From an uncultured Collinsella sp. (lineage in GTDB: Bacteria; Actinomycetota; Coriobacteriia; Coriobacteriales; Coriobacteriaceae): a stretch of DNA of 59,111 bases. Below, piece after piece: positions 1 through 8,904 of this stretch. The number at the start of each line of letters is the position of its first letter. The first letter of the stretch is position 1. Both the position numbers and the translations under genes were made by a program. The notes beneath the pieces are model-generated. The model searched no databases and was not told the DNA's origin. It saw only the letters and a list, made by a program, of their open reading frames with translations. The stretch covers positions 1 to 59,111 of the forward strand of contig CABUHO010000014.1 in assembly GCA_902491395.1 (NCBI GenBank), in the 5' to 3' direction.

Positions 1-1047
1 CCTCTTCTCATAGCGGCGGCCATCGGAACCGGCGAAGATGATCGACTCGCCGCCCCTGGGGACTTTCATCTTCTTCTCAGTGATAAGCTGGCGGCGCTGG
101 CAGCGAATGCGCTCAAGCAGGACGCTCGCGGGCTCGTCGGCTGGGTCCTGAGGCACGAGCTTTCCCTGCACCGCCATCTGCAGCACGGATTTGCGCAGGC
201 GGCTTGGCAGTGCGGTATCCAGCGCCTCGCGAGCGTCATCGAGCCTCCCGTACTCCTCGACCAGGGGCATGAGCTCGTTCACGCGCTCGACGATGCGGCG
301 CTGCTCGGCCAGAGGCGGGACAGGTAGGATAAAGTCTGGTATATCCCCGAGATTGATTTTGAAGGTGTGAGTGCCACCGCCGACTTTTACAGATTCAATC
401 CATGCGAAGCCGATGGGAGAGTCGATGCAAGAACATATCCACTTTGCAATGGCTGTCAATATCGGGCGAAGCAGTCCCAGGCTAACGAAAATACTAAATT
501 CATAATCAACGTCAACAATAATTGGTTTGCCCAAGGTTCCAATGCGACATAGCAGAATGTCTCCACGACTTGGCTTTGCACGTTTGCAGAGCTCCTCGTG
601 AGTTTCTTGACTGACGTGCCGAACTTTTGTCAAGTCAAACGAGCCGCCAGAAACGTTTTGCACCGAAAGAAACAGTACACCGGACTCGGTATACTGAGGC
701 GTTTTGTGAGTACCGTCCGAAACAAGCGAGAGCAGATTGCCCAATCTCGCCCAAGCCCACCCCTTAGGCAACTCCTCAAACGGCAGATTGTCCGCAATGC
801 ACTCATTGCTCAGTACGCGACCCTTGGCGTCCACCCTCTTCTCATAGGGGGAGCCATCGGAACCGATATAGATAATGCTCTCCCCGCCTTTGGGGAACTT
901 GGCCTTACCCTCAGCGATAAGCTTATGCTTCTCTTCACGGATGCGCTCGAGAAGGACGCTGGCAGACTCGTCGTTCAGATCCTGCGGCACAAGCTTGCCC
1001 TCGACCGCCATTTGCAGAATTGAGTTCTTCAGGTCTTTTGCCTTCAT
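1..1047 (-). CDS. hsdS: Type I restriction-modification specificity subunit HsdS (partial, 3' end beyond window)
   Basis: Specificity subunit of a type I R-M complex; it would choose the DNA target for HsdM and HsdR. The frame is open from the ATG at 1047, directly after the hsdM stop, to the window edge (349 codons). After an N-terminal conserved block with QMAVEGKLVPQ and PKGGESIIYIGSDG comes a target-recognition domain. A second conserved block follows, with LPVPPLAEQRRIVERVNEL, QMAVQGKLVPQ and PRGGESIIFAGSDG. The two blocks (about 838-1022 and 1-190) are the internal HsdS duplication that places two recognition domains. The second recognition domain is mostly outside the window. Translation of several stretches in this frame showed no stop. 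Confidence 0.9.
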   Translation of the reverse strand, partial: MKAKDLKNSILQMAVEGKLVPQDLNDESASVLLERIREEKHKLIAEGKAKFPKGGESIIYIGSDGSPYEKRVDAKGRVLSNECIADNLPFEELPKGWAWARLGNLLSLVSDGTHKTPQYTESGVLFLSVQNVSGGSFDLTKVRHVSQETHEELCKRAKPSRGDILLCRIGTLGKPIIVDVDYEFSIFVSLGLLRPILTAIAKWICSCIDSPIGFAWIESVKVGGGTHTFKINLGDIPDFILPVPPLAEQRRIVERVNELMPLVEEYGRLDDAREALDTALPSRLRKSVLQMAVQGKLVPQDPADEPASVLLERIRCQRRQLITEKKMKVPRGGESIIFAGSDGRRYEKR

Positions 1048-2526
1048 CTACGCCTCAATCCCAAGAATCTCGCAGATTCGAGCTAACTTCTGGTCAATCT
1101 CGGCGTCGAGCTTAGCGCGCTCTTCTTTGTAGCTCCTAATCAGCTCGTCGGGCGGCAAAATCTCTTCTTCCTCGTGTGGATAGCCACACAAATCAAGATT
1201 GAAGCCGCCGTCTCGCAACTCGTCGACTGTATAGAACTTTGCCTTGGGATTACCATCTTCCTCGATATCTCGACGGTTCTCCCACCATTCCTTTACAGGT
1301 GCAAAATGTTCGAGCCTAATGGGCTTAGTCTTAGAAAAGTGCTTATATCCCTCGGGCATATCCATGCGATAGAACCAGACGCCCTCAGAAGCCCCGGAAT
1401 TATCGAAAAACAGAACGTTGGTAGTGATGCTCGTGTAGGGAGCGAAAACGCTCTGCGGAAGGCGCAGAACAGTATGTAAGTTCATCTCCTCGAGCATACG
1501 ACGCTTAATCTCAGTTTTTGCATTGTCCTGGCCAAAGAGGAACCCGTCCGGAATGATAACGGCAGCGCGTCCGCCCCGTTTAAGGCGGTAAAGAATGAGA
1601 CCAAGGAATAGATCTGCGGTCTCGGAGCTACGGAGCGCAACAGGGAAGTTGTTTTGCACCGAAGCGCTTTCAGATCCTCCATAGGGGGGATTCATAAGCA
1701 CGACATCAAACTGGCCGTCTGGCCTGTGCCTCCACTCGCGGACATCCTTTTCAAGCGAGTTATCGTGAAAGACCTCAGGGTTATCGATATCGTGCAACAG
1801 CATGTTGGTCACACACAGCAGGTAAGGGAGCTGCTTCTTCTCGATACCGTAGACCGATCTTGCATAGAGCTCGCGATCGGCTGGAGTCTGCACCTGGGAG
1901 TCGAGAATCTTGAGGGCACTCGTCAAAAAGCCACCCGTGCCACACGCGAAGTCCGCCACAGTCTCACCGAGCCTGGGCACAAGCGCCTGGGCCATAAAGT
2001 CAGTCACCGCTCGGGGCGTGTAAAACTCGCCGGCGTTACCTGCGGACTGCAAGTCTTTCAGGATAGTCTCGTAAATTTCACCGAATGCGTGACGCTCTTT
2101 ATACTCGGTAAAGTCAACCGACTCGTCAATCTCGTTGATGACTTGACGAAGCAGAATGCCATCCTTCATGTAGTTGTTGGCGTCAGTAAAAGCAGCCTTG
2201 ACGACAACGTGTCGCAAAGGCGCATCGGGCGCAAGCTCAAGACTCTCAAGAGTCTTGAATAGATCGTTGTTTACAAAATCGAGGAGCTCATCGCCGGTAA
2301 GCGCCTTGCCGTCCTTCGCATCATGTGCCCAGCTGTGCCAGCGTAGACGCTCGGGGATGATGGATTGATAGGAGTCATCGTGAAACTCCCACTCCTGCTC
2401 CTTAGCATCGTAGATCTTGAGGAAGAAAAGCCAGGTCATCTGCTCGATGCGCTGTGCATCGCCATTGATGCCGGCGTCTTTACGCATGATGTTCTGCAGG
2501 GTCTTTACAAGAGATCCCAGTGCCAT
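1048..2526 (-). CDS. hsdM: Type I restriction-modification DNA methyltransferase HsdM
   Basis: N6-adenine methyltransferase subunit of the type I complex, 492 residues. The N-terminal HsdM helical domain covers about residues 1-150. EFYTPRAV at about 167-174 precedes SAM motif I (FACGTGGF, 193-200), and the catalytic NPPY is at 279-282. It lies 19 nt downstream of hsdR and its TAG abuts the hsdS ATG, so the three genes form one operon read leftward. The AGAAAGG ribosome site is somewhat far (about 12 nt) from the ATG. The length is typical of the family and no key motif is missing. Confidence 0.96.
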   Translation of the reverse strand: MALGSLVKTLQNIMRKDAGINGDAQRIEQMTWLFFLKIYDAKEQEWEFHDDSYQSIIPERLRWHSWAHDAKDGKALTGDELLDFVNNDLFKTLESLELAPDAPLRHVVVKAAFTDANNYMKDGILLRQVINEIDESVDFTEYKERHAFGEIYETILKDLQSAGNAGEFYTPRAVTDFMAQALVPRLGETVADFACGTGGFLTSALKILDSQVQTPADRELYARSVYGIEKKQLPYLLCVTNMLLHDIDNPEVFHDNSLEKDVREWRHRPDGQFDVVLMNPPYGGSESASVQNNFPVALRSSETADLFLGLILYRLKRGGRAAVIIPDGFLFGQDNAKTEIKRRMLEEMNLHTVLRLPQSVFAPYTSITTNVLFFDNSGASEGVWFYRMDMPEGYKHFSKTKPIRLEHFAPVKEWWENRRDIEEDGNPKAKFYTVDELRDGGFNLDLCGYPHEEEEILPPDELIRSYKEERAKLDAEIDQKLARICEILGIEA

Positions 2527-2545
2527 TTGCTATCGTTACCTTTCT

Positions 2546-4876
2546 CTATGCGATGTAGAGCTCGTCCTCGAGCATCTGTGCTGCCTGAATGTACTGTTGT
2601 TTGCCGCCGAATGCGGCAACGATCTTCATCGGGCTGCCAAACCGACGGAACTCCTCGAGATCGAGAACATGGGTATCGTCCAAGTCTACGAGGTTCGACG
2701 TCGCATATTTGTCGAGAAGTGCCTCAAGGACCTCGCGCGCGACGCCGGCATACTCATAAAGCACGCCCTTCTTCTTGACGCTATTGGCTCTCTCGCTGCG
2801 CGTCAGGGGCCTCTGGTCGTAAGCAATATGGCAAATGAGGTCAAAGTCGCTCATTTGCTCTTGTCCAGTCTCAAGCCGCAGCTCATCCAGAAATACGCCA
2901 TGAGCGCGCAGCTCATCGATAATCGCCTGCTTCTTATGTTCAGAGTTCCACGCCGCTAGGAAGTGGTCAAGAGTGTCGTATTCGCCAAGGATGTTTTTTC
3001 TCGTATAGTCCTTAAGGCTCTCAGTTACAAGAAGGCCATCGGAGGAGTAATACTGCACCATCTCCGACACTACATAGACATCGGCCCCATGAACGTGATA
3101 TTTCACATGGGAGGACGGATCGTCCGGCGGTAATACGGGTGGGTCTACGATCGGAGGCGAAGGCGGGACGGGGCCGCCGCCATTGCCACCGGAATCCGGG
3201 TTCGCAATGGGGTCATCCGGATTGGGCTCAAACACAACAACAGGCTCGCCATCGAACTCGGGATCAGCGAACAAGCGAGACGCATCGCGAAAATCGAGGA
3301 TAGTGAAGTAGAGCTTGCCATAGTCCTCGCAAATACGGGTACCGCGACCAATAATCTGTTTGAACTCCGTCATTCCGTGCTCACCGAACTTGTTGTCGAG
3401 CACGACTACCTTACACGTCTTGCAATTAACGCCAGTGGTGAGAAGCTTCGAAGTCGTAACGATGGTCGGGTATTTCTCGTCGGGGTCGATGAAGTTATCT
3501 AGCTGAGCCTTACCTTCCCTGTCGTCACCCGTAATCTTCATGATGTAGGTGGGGTGATCTCTTACGATATCGGCGTTCTCGTTTACAAGGGCGCGTCGCA
3601 TGTTTTCGGCATGCTCGATGTCAACGCAAAAGACAATAGTCTTGGAGTATCGGTCTGTCTCCTTGAGAAATTGAGTTATTCGCTTGGCAGCTTCCTCGTA
3701 GCGCTCCTTGATGACAATCTCGCTGTCGAAGTCTTGCTTCTCGAAAACACGTTTGGGCAGAGCTTCGCCGCGATCATCTACGGCGCCTTCCTCAGTACGA
3801 TATCCGTAAACGTCAACGTTCAACTTAGGGCGAATAACCTTATACGGAGCAAGAAAGCCATCCTCGATTCCCTGTTTAAGGGAGTAGGTGTAAACAGGCT
3901 CGCCGAAGTAGGTAATGTTTGAAACCTCTTCAGTCTCCTTTGGCGTGGCCGTCATTCCGATTTGAATTGCGCAATTGAAATACTCGAGCACCTTACGCCA
4001 TGCGGAGTCCGCCGCGGCGCTTCCGCGATGGCACTCATCGACGATAATCAAATCGAAGAATTCCGAGTCGAACTCGCGGAATATTTCCTCACCGTTTTCA
4101 CCAACAAGCTGTTGGTAGAGCGAGAAATAGACCTCGTAAGCAGAATCGAGCTTTCGACCTACGACCTTGGTTGTAACCCTCTTGAGAGGCTTGAAATCGC
4201 CGTCTATGGTCTGATCGACGAGAATATTGCGGTCCGCCAGATAGAGAACCTTACGAACCTCGGTAGTCTGTCGCAAGCGATGAACGATTTGAAAAGCCGT
4301 AAAAGTCTTTCCCGTTCCCGTTGCCATAACGAGCAAGATGCGATTCTTACCTCGCGCAATAGCTTCAAGCGTACGATTGATGGCGATGCACTGATAGTAG
4401 CGAGGATGATTGCCGCCGTGCTCCTGGTAATACGGAGCGGTTACAATCTCCTGGCTATACGGATGCTCAAGCCCCTTAGCTTTTGAGTATCGTGTCCAGA
4501 GTTCCACCGGAGTGGGGAACTCGTCCATGGCGAGAGCGCGCTCTTTCCCGGTAAGAAAATCGTGCTCGACAAAACCCTTTCCGTTTGTGCTGTACGCAAA
4601 CGGGATATCGAGCAGCTGGGCATATCCCATCCCCTGTTGGAGACCGGCATCAGCAGTGTGCTCCGTATCCTTAGCCTCGACGATTGCGATAGGGATGCCC
4701 GGAGCATACATCAGAAGGTAGTCAGCCTTCTTCTTGTCTTTACGGGTGACCATACTTCCGCGCACAACGATCTCGCCACTGGTAAAGAAATACTCAGTGA
4801 AGACTTGGGTATTGCGATCCCACGACTTCATAATCGCAGGATCAATGAGTTTAAGCCGTGTGTCAGACTCGTTCAT
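2546..4876 (-). CDS. hsdR: Type I restriction enzyme endonuclease/translocase subunit HsdR
   Basis: Restriction subunit, 776 residues, a short EcoEI-like form rather than the longer EcoKI form. The N-terminal nuclease motif is D52 with E67-A-K69. The SF2 translocase has Walker A MATGTGKT (184-191), DECH box (280-283), TATP (309-312) and motif VI GRGTRI (510-515). A Pro/Gly-rich linker at about 555-590 separates it from the C-terminal EcoEI_R-type domain. It cuts unmodified DNA after ATP-driven translocation in complex with HsdM and HsdS. It is the first gene of the operon; GAGGGG lies upstream of the ATG. All catalytic motifs are intact, so the system looks functional. Confidence 0.95.
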   Translation of the reverse strand: MNESDTRLKLIDPAIMKSWDRNTQVFTEYFFTSGEIVVRGSMVTRKDKKKADYLLMYAPGIPIAIVEAKDTEHTADAGLQQGMGYAQLLDIPFAYSTNGKGFVEHDFLTGKERALAMDEFPTPVELWTRYSKAKGLEHPYSQEIVTAPYYQEHGGNHPRYYQCIAINRTLEAIARGKNRILLVMATGTGKTFTAFQIVHRLRQTTEVRKVLYLADRNILVDQTIDGDFKPLKRVTTKVVGRKLDSAYEVYFSLYQQLVGENGEEIFREFDSEFFDLIIVDECHRGSAAADSAWRKVLEYFNCAIQIGMTATPKETEEVSNITYFGEPVYTYSLKQGIEDGFLAPYKVIRPKLNVDVYGYRTEEGAVDDRGEALPKRVFEKQDFDSEIVIKERYEEAAKRITQFLKETDRYSKTIVFCVDIEHAENMRRALVNENADIVRDHPTYIMKITGDDREGKAQLDNFIDPDEKYPTIVTTSKLLTTGVNCKTCKVVVLDNKFGEHGMTEFKQIIGRGTRICEDYGKLYFTILDFRDASRLFADPEFDGEPVVVFEPNPDDPIANPDSGGNGGGPVPPSPPIVDPPVLPPDDPSSHVKYHVHGADVYVVSEMVQYYSSDGLLVTESLKDYTRKNILGEYDTLDHFLAAWNSEHKKQAIIDELRAHGVFLDELRLETGQEQMSDFDLICHIAYDQRPLTRSERANSVKKKGVLYEYAGVAREVLEALLDKYATSNLVDLDDTHVLDLEEFRRFGSPMKIVAAFGGKQQYIQAAQMLEDELYIA

Positions 4877-5033
4877 GCGTCTCGGAACCCCTCATTGCGC
4901 AAAGCGACAGCTATTGATGTTGAGTTGATTAATTTTATCATCACTATGCAATCTAGCAGCCGCTTTATACGAAATGAGACGAAGTAAAGTCAGCCCCGTG
5001 AGAAAGCTCCAAAGAAAGCAAAATGAGCCCCGT

Positions 5034-5064
5034 TGACTTGAGCCAGAGGTCATTCCCGGAGCCC
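5034..5064. repeat. Imperfect direct repeat, copy 1 (flanks exonuclease gene)
   Basis: About 30 bp beginning TGACTTGAGCCAGAGGTCAT and ending in CCCGGAGCCC. A related sequence in the same orientation lies at 5983-6011, so the pair brackets the exonuclease gene. The copies differ at several positions and by small gaps. Confidence 0.45.
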
Positions 5065-5067
5065 CGC

Positions 5068-5802
5068 CTACCTCCCCTCCGCCTTCAGCTTCAGCAGCAG
5101 ATCGCTCAGCTCGGAGCACCTGCTGGAGAGGCGCGTCTGGGCTCGCTCGCCCATCCCCCACCGCTGGCGGATCTCCTGGGCGCGTGGGCTCACGTGGTAG
5201 CTCCCGTCCATCACCTGCTTGAGCAACTTGGCGGTCACGCGCGCATCGGCCAGGGCACTGTGGGCGTGACCCGTCGACTCGTTGAACTCGATGCCAAACC
5301 ACGTCGCTGCGTCACTCAAAGAGACACACCCGTGGCTGCCTACGTCCATAATCGAGGTGTAAAACGCCTGCAGGTCGGCCCAGTCCGTAGGAAATGCGGC
5401 AAGGTCGATGTGCTTTGCCTGACACTCGGTCAAAAGCTGTCGACGGTCCGCCCCGCTCCAACAGACCACCTGGGCGGAGTAGCAACCAATCCGATCGCTG
5501 AGCCTTTTGATCACCATGCAGAGCGGGTCGGCCATCGCGGTGTCCACGGCCGATATCCCTGTAAGCTCGCGGACGGGAAACGCAACGCCTTCGGCATATT
5601 CCGTCTGCACAAACTGCGAGAACTCGCCCATAACGTTGCCGTGGTAATCGAGCTTGACGGCGCCGACCTCGATAATCTCATTGCGCAGCCCATGGCGCTG
5701 GCGCTGCTTTGGCACCGGCGCAAACTCAAAGTCCAGCACAATCTGGCGCGCAAAGTTCGTCGTATCGATAGCCGAGATACACGGCGTCTTTTCAGCTGAC
5801 AC
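5068..5802 (-). CDS. DEDD-family 3'-5' exonuclease (DnaQ-like)
   Basis: Predicted exonuclease of the DnaQ/RNase T fold, 244 residues from a GTG at 5802. The frame opens further upstream at 5916, but GGAGAAAGG sits 8 nt before the GTG, which decides the start. Exo I is DFE (D24, E26), followed by EIIEVGAVK. Exo III is the H-x-A-x-x-D type, seen as HSALAD at about 181-186, and is followed by a helical tail. Such stand-alone domains trim DNA or RNA 3' ends; the substrate cannot be inferred. It stands alone between hsdR and a toxin-like peptide and is bracketed by a 30-bp imperfect direct repeat, so it may have been acquired as a unit. Confidence 0.8.
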   Translation of the reverse strand: MSAEKTPCISAIDTTNFARQIVLDFEFAPVPKQRQRHGLRNEIIEVGAVKLDYHGNVMGEFSQFVQTEYAEGVAFPVRELTGISAVDTAMADPLCMVIKRLSDRIGCYSAQVVCWSGADRRQLLTECQAKHIDLAAFPTDWADLQAFYTSIMDVGSHGCVSLSDAATWFGIEFNESTGHAHSALADARVTAKLLKQVMDGSYHVSPRAQEIRQRWGMGERAQTRLSSRCSELSDLLLKLKAEGR

Positions 5803-6264
5803 GGTTAGGGCCTTTCTCCGTTGCCTGCCGCTTGCCACATAGGCGGCTACATTGCCGTAAGGATAGGCGCCCGTACGGACATGAAAGTGGGGCGCAATAC
5901 CATGCGCCAGGCACACGCCATGTAGACGGCCCCAAGAGAGTTGCCCGCTCTATTCAAATGCATGAAAAAGATTTAGGACCGGTGACTTGAATCAGCGGTC
6001 ATCCCGGGCCCATCAATATGCAGTGTACCTACAGAGGGCTGGTTAATCAAACGGGCTTTCGGTGACGAAGACCTGCGCGTCTAGCCCCAATCGCCCAGCG
6101 CCGTCTTCTGCCGCCCTTACGAAAGGCTGCTATTCGAGGGAATCACGTTGCTGTTATTATCGAACATATATTCGTATTTATGACCGCGCTTTGATAGAAT
6201 GGCAGTTGTTGACGGCAGTTCCATGTGCCGGGCAGCGCCCTCCATGCGACGGGAGGTGATGCCC
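5803..6264. other. Intergenic stretch without a convincing gene
   Basis: About 460 bp between the exonuclease start and the 41-residue peptide. It holds the exonuclease ribosome site, the second copy of the 30-bp direct repeat (5983-6011), and an AT-rich patch near 6150-6195 with a near-palindrome CGAACATATATTCG and TAGAAT. That patch could be the promoter of the downstream peptide. Short open frames here show no recognisable motif. Confidence 0.5.
5983..6011. repeat. Imperfect direct repeat, copy 2 (flanks exonuclease gene)
   Basis: TGACTTGAATCAGCGGTCAT followed by CCCGGGCCC, in the same orientation as 5034-5064 on the other side of the exonuclease gene. Confidence 0.45.
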
Positions 6265-6390
6265 ATGACCGATCTGATTGATTTCGTGAAGCTCCTGACC
6301 GCTTTGGTCTCGCTCCTCACGGCGCTTATCGGACTTTCCGAGGCACTTAAGCAGCGTACGAAGCAAAAGAAGAGGGGTCGACGCCGTTAA
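6265..6390 (+). CDS. 41-residue hydrophobic peptide, possible type I toxin / holin-like toxin
   Basis: Short protein with an acidic start (MTDLIDF), a single hydrophobic segment (LLTALVSLLTALIGL, about residues 9-24) and a strongly basic tail (KQRTKQKKRGRRR). GGGAGGTGATGCCC directly precedes the ATG, which fits this start better than the in-frame ATG at 6199. One membrane span plus a basic tail is the layout of small holin-like and Fst/TxpA-type membrane toxins. The stop codon overlaps the left arm of an inverted repeat (CGCCGTTA/TAACGGCG) that could be part of a terminator or an antisense RNA. Membership in a toxin family is inference from size, layout and the ribosome site. A neutral small membrane protein is the alternative. 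Confidence 0.5.
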   Translation: MTDLIDFVKLLTALVSLLTALIGLSEALKQRTKQKKRGRRR

Positions 6391-6420
6391 GGCATTGACC
6401 CCTTGAACTAAGTAACGGCG
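6382..6420. terminator. Inverted repeat at 3' end of the small peptide gene
   Basis: CGCCGTTA (6382-6389) pairs with TAACGGCG (6413-6420) across a 23-nt loop. GTCGACG before it and CGTCGAC about 30 bp after it could extend the fold. No long T-run follows, so it may be part of an antisense RNA or stability structure, not a simple terminator. Confidence 0.4.
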
Positions 6421-6555
6421 CTGCCCAGCTATCACCCTTGGGCTGCCGTCGACTTTATTCTACCCACGGTTGCCAGGTTTAACAAATGAATTTTCAGTAA
6501 TGGATCCTCGGAGCCCGCTCGCTCAACCACCTGGCCATCGGATTAGCCGGATTCT

Positions 6556-6845
6556 GGGACACGCCTTCCGTCCCAGGCATCTACCGGAAAATGCGTCCCA
6601 CCCTGAGGCTCATTCCGGGACACGGTTTCCGTTTGAAGCCCCGATGGGAAAGCGTGTCCCGTTCCAGAGCTCATTCCGGGATGCAGCTTCCGCTAGAGAT
6701 GCCACCGGGAAAGCGTATTCCGTTTTGGAGCCGAATTCCGGGTCGTAGTTTCCGCCTGAGGGCCGATCCGGAAACGGCATCCCATCCTGAAGCGGGAATC
6801 CGGGACGTAGTTTCCGCCAAAGGCCGCAAAGGGAAAGCACATCCC
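6556..6845. repeat. Palindromic tandem repeat cluster A (five units, 61-62-bp period)
   Basis: Units start at 6556, 6617, 6678, 6740 and 6802. Each reads roughly GGGACGYAGYTTCCG, then 13-14 variable bases usually containing GCC, then CGGAAAGCGYRTCCC, so the arms are imperfect inverted complements. A linker of about 16 bp (often TTCTGAGC..AATTCC) joins units. The same family forms clusters B and C. Confidence 0.85.
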
Positions 6846-6887
6846 ATTCCCAGCATCAAATCAGGACGCGCTTCATTATCCCCGCCC

Positions 6888-8267
6888 TCACATCTCGGCA
6901 AACGAGATCAGCTTGACGTCTCCCCTACTCTCCGCGGTATCCCGACATCCCTGCGTAAAGCCGTGCTTCGAGAAGATCGCATAGCTTTTGTGCTGCCGCC
7001 TAAAGAGCTCGCTTCGGTATACGAGCTTTTGCAGCACGTCTTCGCCCGCCGGTTCATTGCGCCATTTGCACTCCGCAAACAGCGCAGCGCCCTCGCCATC
7101 GTCAACAATCAAGTCGATTTCTTCCTGCGCATGTGTGCGATTGTCCGTCCCCCACCAGCGCCCGACGCTCGCCGGAACCACATCGAGCTGGCCCGCGCGC
7201 GCGAGTTCGTACACGTATTGCCTGCATATAAGCTCAAAGACCGTACCCATGTAATCCGATACGTGCGGCTCAATGCGCTTATACGCCATCTCGGCCATAT
7301 CGTTTTGAATCAGCCCAATGTTCTGCGGCACAAACTTGTACCAGAACCTAAACATCTGGTCGCTCAGCAGATACACGGCTCGCTTATTGCTCGTCTCGTT
7401 TAGGGGCAGCTCGCGCTCGACAATCCCAAGCGACGCCAGCTTATCCACATAGCTCTTTACGTTGCTCGCAGGGATTCCCGTAGAGCTCGCAATCTCCGAG
7501 ATCCTCGAGCGCCCCTGAGCAATTGCTTGCACGATCGCATCATATTGCTCGGGATTGCGGCACTCTTGCAACAGCAGGTTACTCGGCTCCTCAAAGAGAT
7601 AGCCCGTAGGAGTAAGAAAAAGACGTTTGATGTTGTCCTTGAGCGGTGCGGCAGGATCGACTTTCTCGATATATGCAGGAATGCCGCCCGTCATGCCATA
7701 GCAAACCGCAGCGTCTTCGCGACCCATGCTATGCCACAGGCCGAGGGTCGTCGTAAAATCGAGCGGCATGATCTTAAACTGGGCCGTACGCCTACCGTAT
7801 AGTGGACTCTCGTAGCCCAACACCTGTTCCTCCATAAACGAAAGAGACGAGCCGCATAGAATCAGCATGAGCCTGGTCTCTTTGTACAGGTGATCGATCT
7901 TGTCTTGCAGCAACGAGCTGATCTCGGGATTCGATTGGGCGAGATAGGGATACTCGTCAATCACGACAACCAAACGTTCCGTGCGAGCCATGGTGGCCAA
8001 TGCATCGAACGCTTCGTCAAAACTACGAAACGACACGCCTGCAGCACCAACCGAGCCTGCAAGTATCGCCTGGCTAAAGCCGTGCAGGTTTGCCTCTGCA
8101 TTGGTACGACGAGCTTGAAAGTAAATAGCCTTCTTGCCTTGGATGAACTCTGTGATAAGGCGCGTTTTACCCACACGACGGCGGCCGTAAATCACAGGCA
8201 TTTCAAAGGAGCCCGTGTCATACAGTCGATTGAGCTCGGACATTTCCACTGTTCTTCCGATAAACAT
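6888..8267 (-). CDS. AAA-family ATPase with C-terminal DUF234 nuclease-like domain
   Basis: 459-residue ATPase of the family common in archaea and gut bacteria (ATPase_2 plus DUF234). It starts MFIGRTVEM, with a P-loop at 28-35 (GRRRVGKT), Walker B VVIDEYPYLA at about 99-108 and a winged-helix segment at about 245-310. The C-terminal domain has an E-I-D at 383-385 and E399-C-K401, resembling a PD-(D/E)XK nuclease core. Its role is not established for the family; defence, DNA binding and protein quality control have been suggested. GGAAGGA lies upstream of the ATG at 8267, and a 56-bp palindrome containing TATAAT sits 15 nt before the ATG. Palindromic repeat clusters flank it on both sides. 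Confidence 0.85.
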   Translation of the reverse strand: MFIGRTVEMSELNRLYDTGSFEMPVIYGRRRVGKTRLITEFIQGKKAIYFQARRTNAEANLHGFSQAILAGSVGAAGVSFRSFDEAFDALATMARTERLVVVIDEYPYLAQSNPEISSLLQDKIDHLYKETRLMLILCGSSLSFMEEQVLGYESPLYGRRTAQFKIMPLDFTTTLGLWHSMGREDAAVCYGMTGGIPAYIEKVDPAAPLKDNIKRLFLTPTGYLFEEPSNLLLQECRNPEQYDAIVQAIAQGRSRISEIASSTGIPASNVKSYVDKLASLGIVERELPLNETSNKRAVYLLSDQMFRFWYKFVPQNIGLIQNDMAEMAYKRIEPHVSDYMGTVFELICRQYVYELARAGQLDVVPASVGRWWGTDNRTHAQEEIDLIVDDGEGAALFAECKWRNEPAGEDVLQKLVYRSELFRRQHKSYAIFSKHGFTQGCRDTAESRGDVKLISFAEM

Positions 8268-8282
8268 AGGGCCATCCTTCCT

Positions 8283-8338
8283 TTACGTTATAGCTAGCTA
8301 TATTATACCTTCCTATAATATGTCTAGCTATAACGTAA
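8283..8338. promoter_or_regulatory. 56-bp near-perfect palindrome over the ATPase promoter
   Basis: The 25-bp arms match at 23 positions, with a CCTTCC loop. The outer 15 bp (TTACGTTATAGCTAG / CTAGCTATAACGTAA) are perfect. On the minus strand it contains GGTATAATATAG, a good -10 element for the ATPase gene. It could be an operator for a dimeric or tetrameric regulator or form an RNA or DNA cruciform. Its AT-rich composition contrasts strongly with the surroundings. Confidence 0.75.
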
Positions 8339-8386
8339 TTCGATAAGCGGAGCACGAAAAGGGGCGGTACACCCCCGCACGTGGAC

Positions 8387-8688
8387 CGTTCCGGAAAATG
8401 TATCCCGTTCTGGAGCCAAAAACTGGGCCGTAGTTTCCGCCAAGCATCCCATCCGGAAAGCGTGTCCCGTTCTGAGCGACAATTCCGGGACACAGCTTCC
8501 GCATGCGGCCCGTTGGGAAAGTTCATCCCGCTCTGAGGGCTCGTTCCGGGATGCAATTTCCGTTTGAGGCCCGATCTGGAAACGGCATCCCACTCTGAGG
8601 CCGAAATCTGGGATGTAGCTTCCGCTTGAAGGGCGATCCGGAAAGCACGTCCCATTCCGAGTGGCAATTCCGGGTCACAGTTTCCGCA
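8387..8688. repeat. Palindromic tandem repeat cluster B (four full units plus two half units)
   Basis: Same family as cluster A. A right half-unit lies at 8387-8408, full units begin near 8424, 8486, 8547 and 8609, and a left half-unit (GGGTCACAGTTTCCG) is at about 8671-8685. The array therefore starts and ends with single arms. It fills most of the gap between the ATPase palindrome and the AbiEi-like gene's upstream region. Confidence 0.83.
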
Positions 8689-8904
8689 GATACAAGGCGA
8701 CAGTCCGCCGCCCTTATCACATGCCTTCAAATATGCGATCCAGAAACACAAAACAGCAGATAGAATGCTCTTTTTCAAAAAGTACACGTCCCGAAACTTA
8801 CCAAGACTTCATATCCAGCTACCGTTCACGGTCGCCGATCACCGCCCACCGATTCAAACAAGAAATATGTCGCCAAAAGCAGGTCATCTACCTGCATGGT
8901 TAGA

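Noticed and set aside
4892..5302. 136-codon minus-strand open frame between hsdR and the exonuclease
   Set aside because: Overlaps the exonuclease gene in a different frame and has low-complexity Arg/Gly/Ala composition with no motif.
6591..7403. Long plus-strand open frame (270 codons) across repeat cluster A and the ATPase gene
   Set aside because: The first half is repeat DNA with a 61-62-bp period, which is not a multiple of three, so each unit is read in a different frame. The second half is antisense to the ATPase gene.
8218..8787. Minus-strand open frame of 189 codons across repeat cluster B
   Set aside because: Same frame rotation through the repeat units; it also runs through the 56-bp palindrome and into the ATPase gene.
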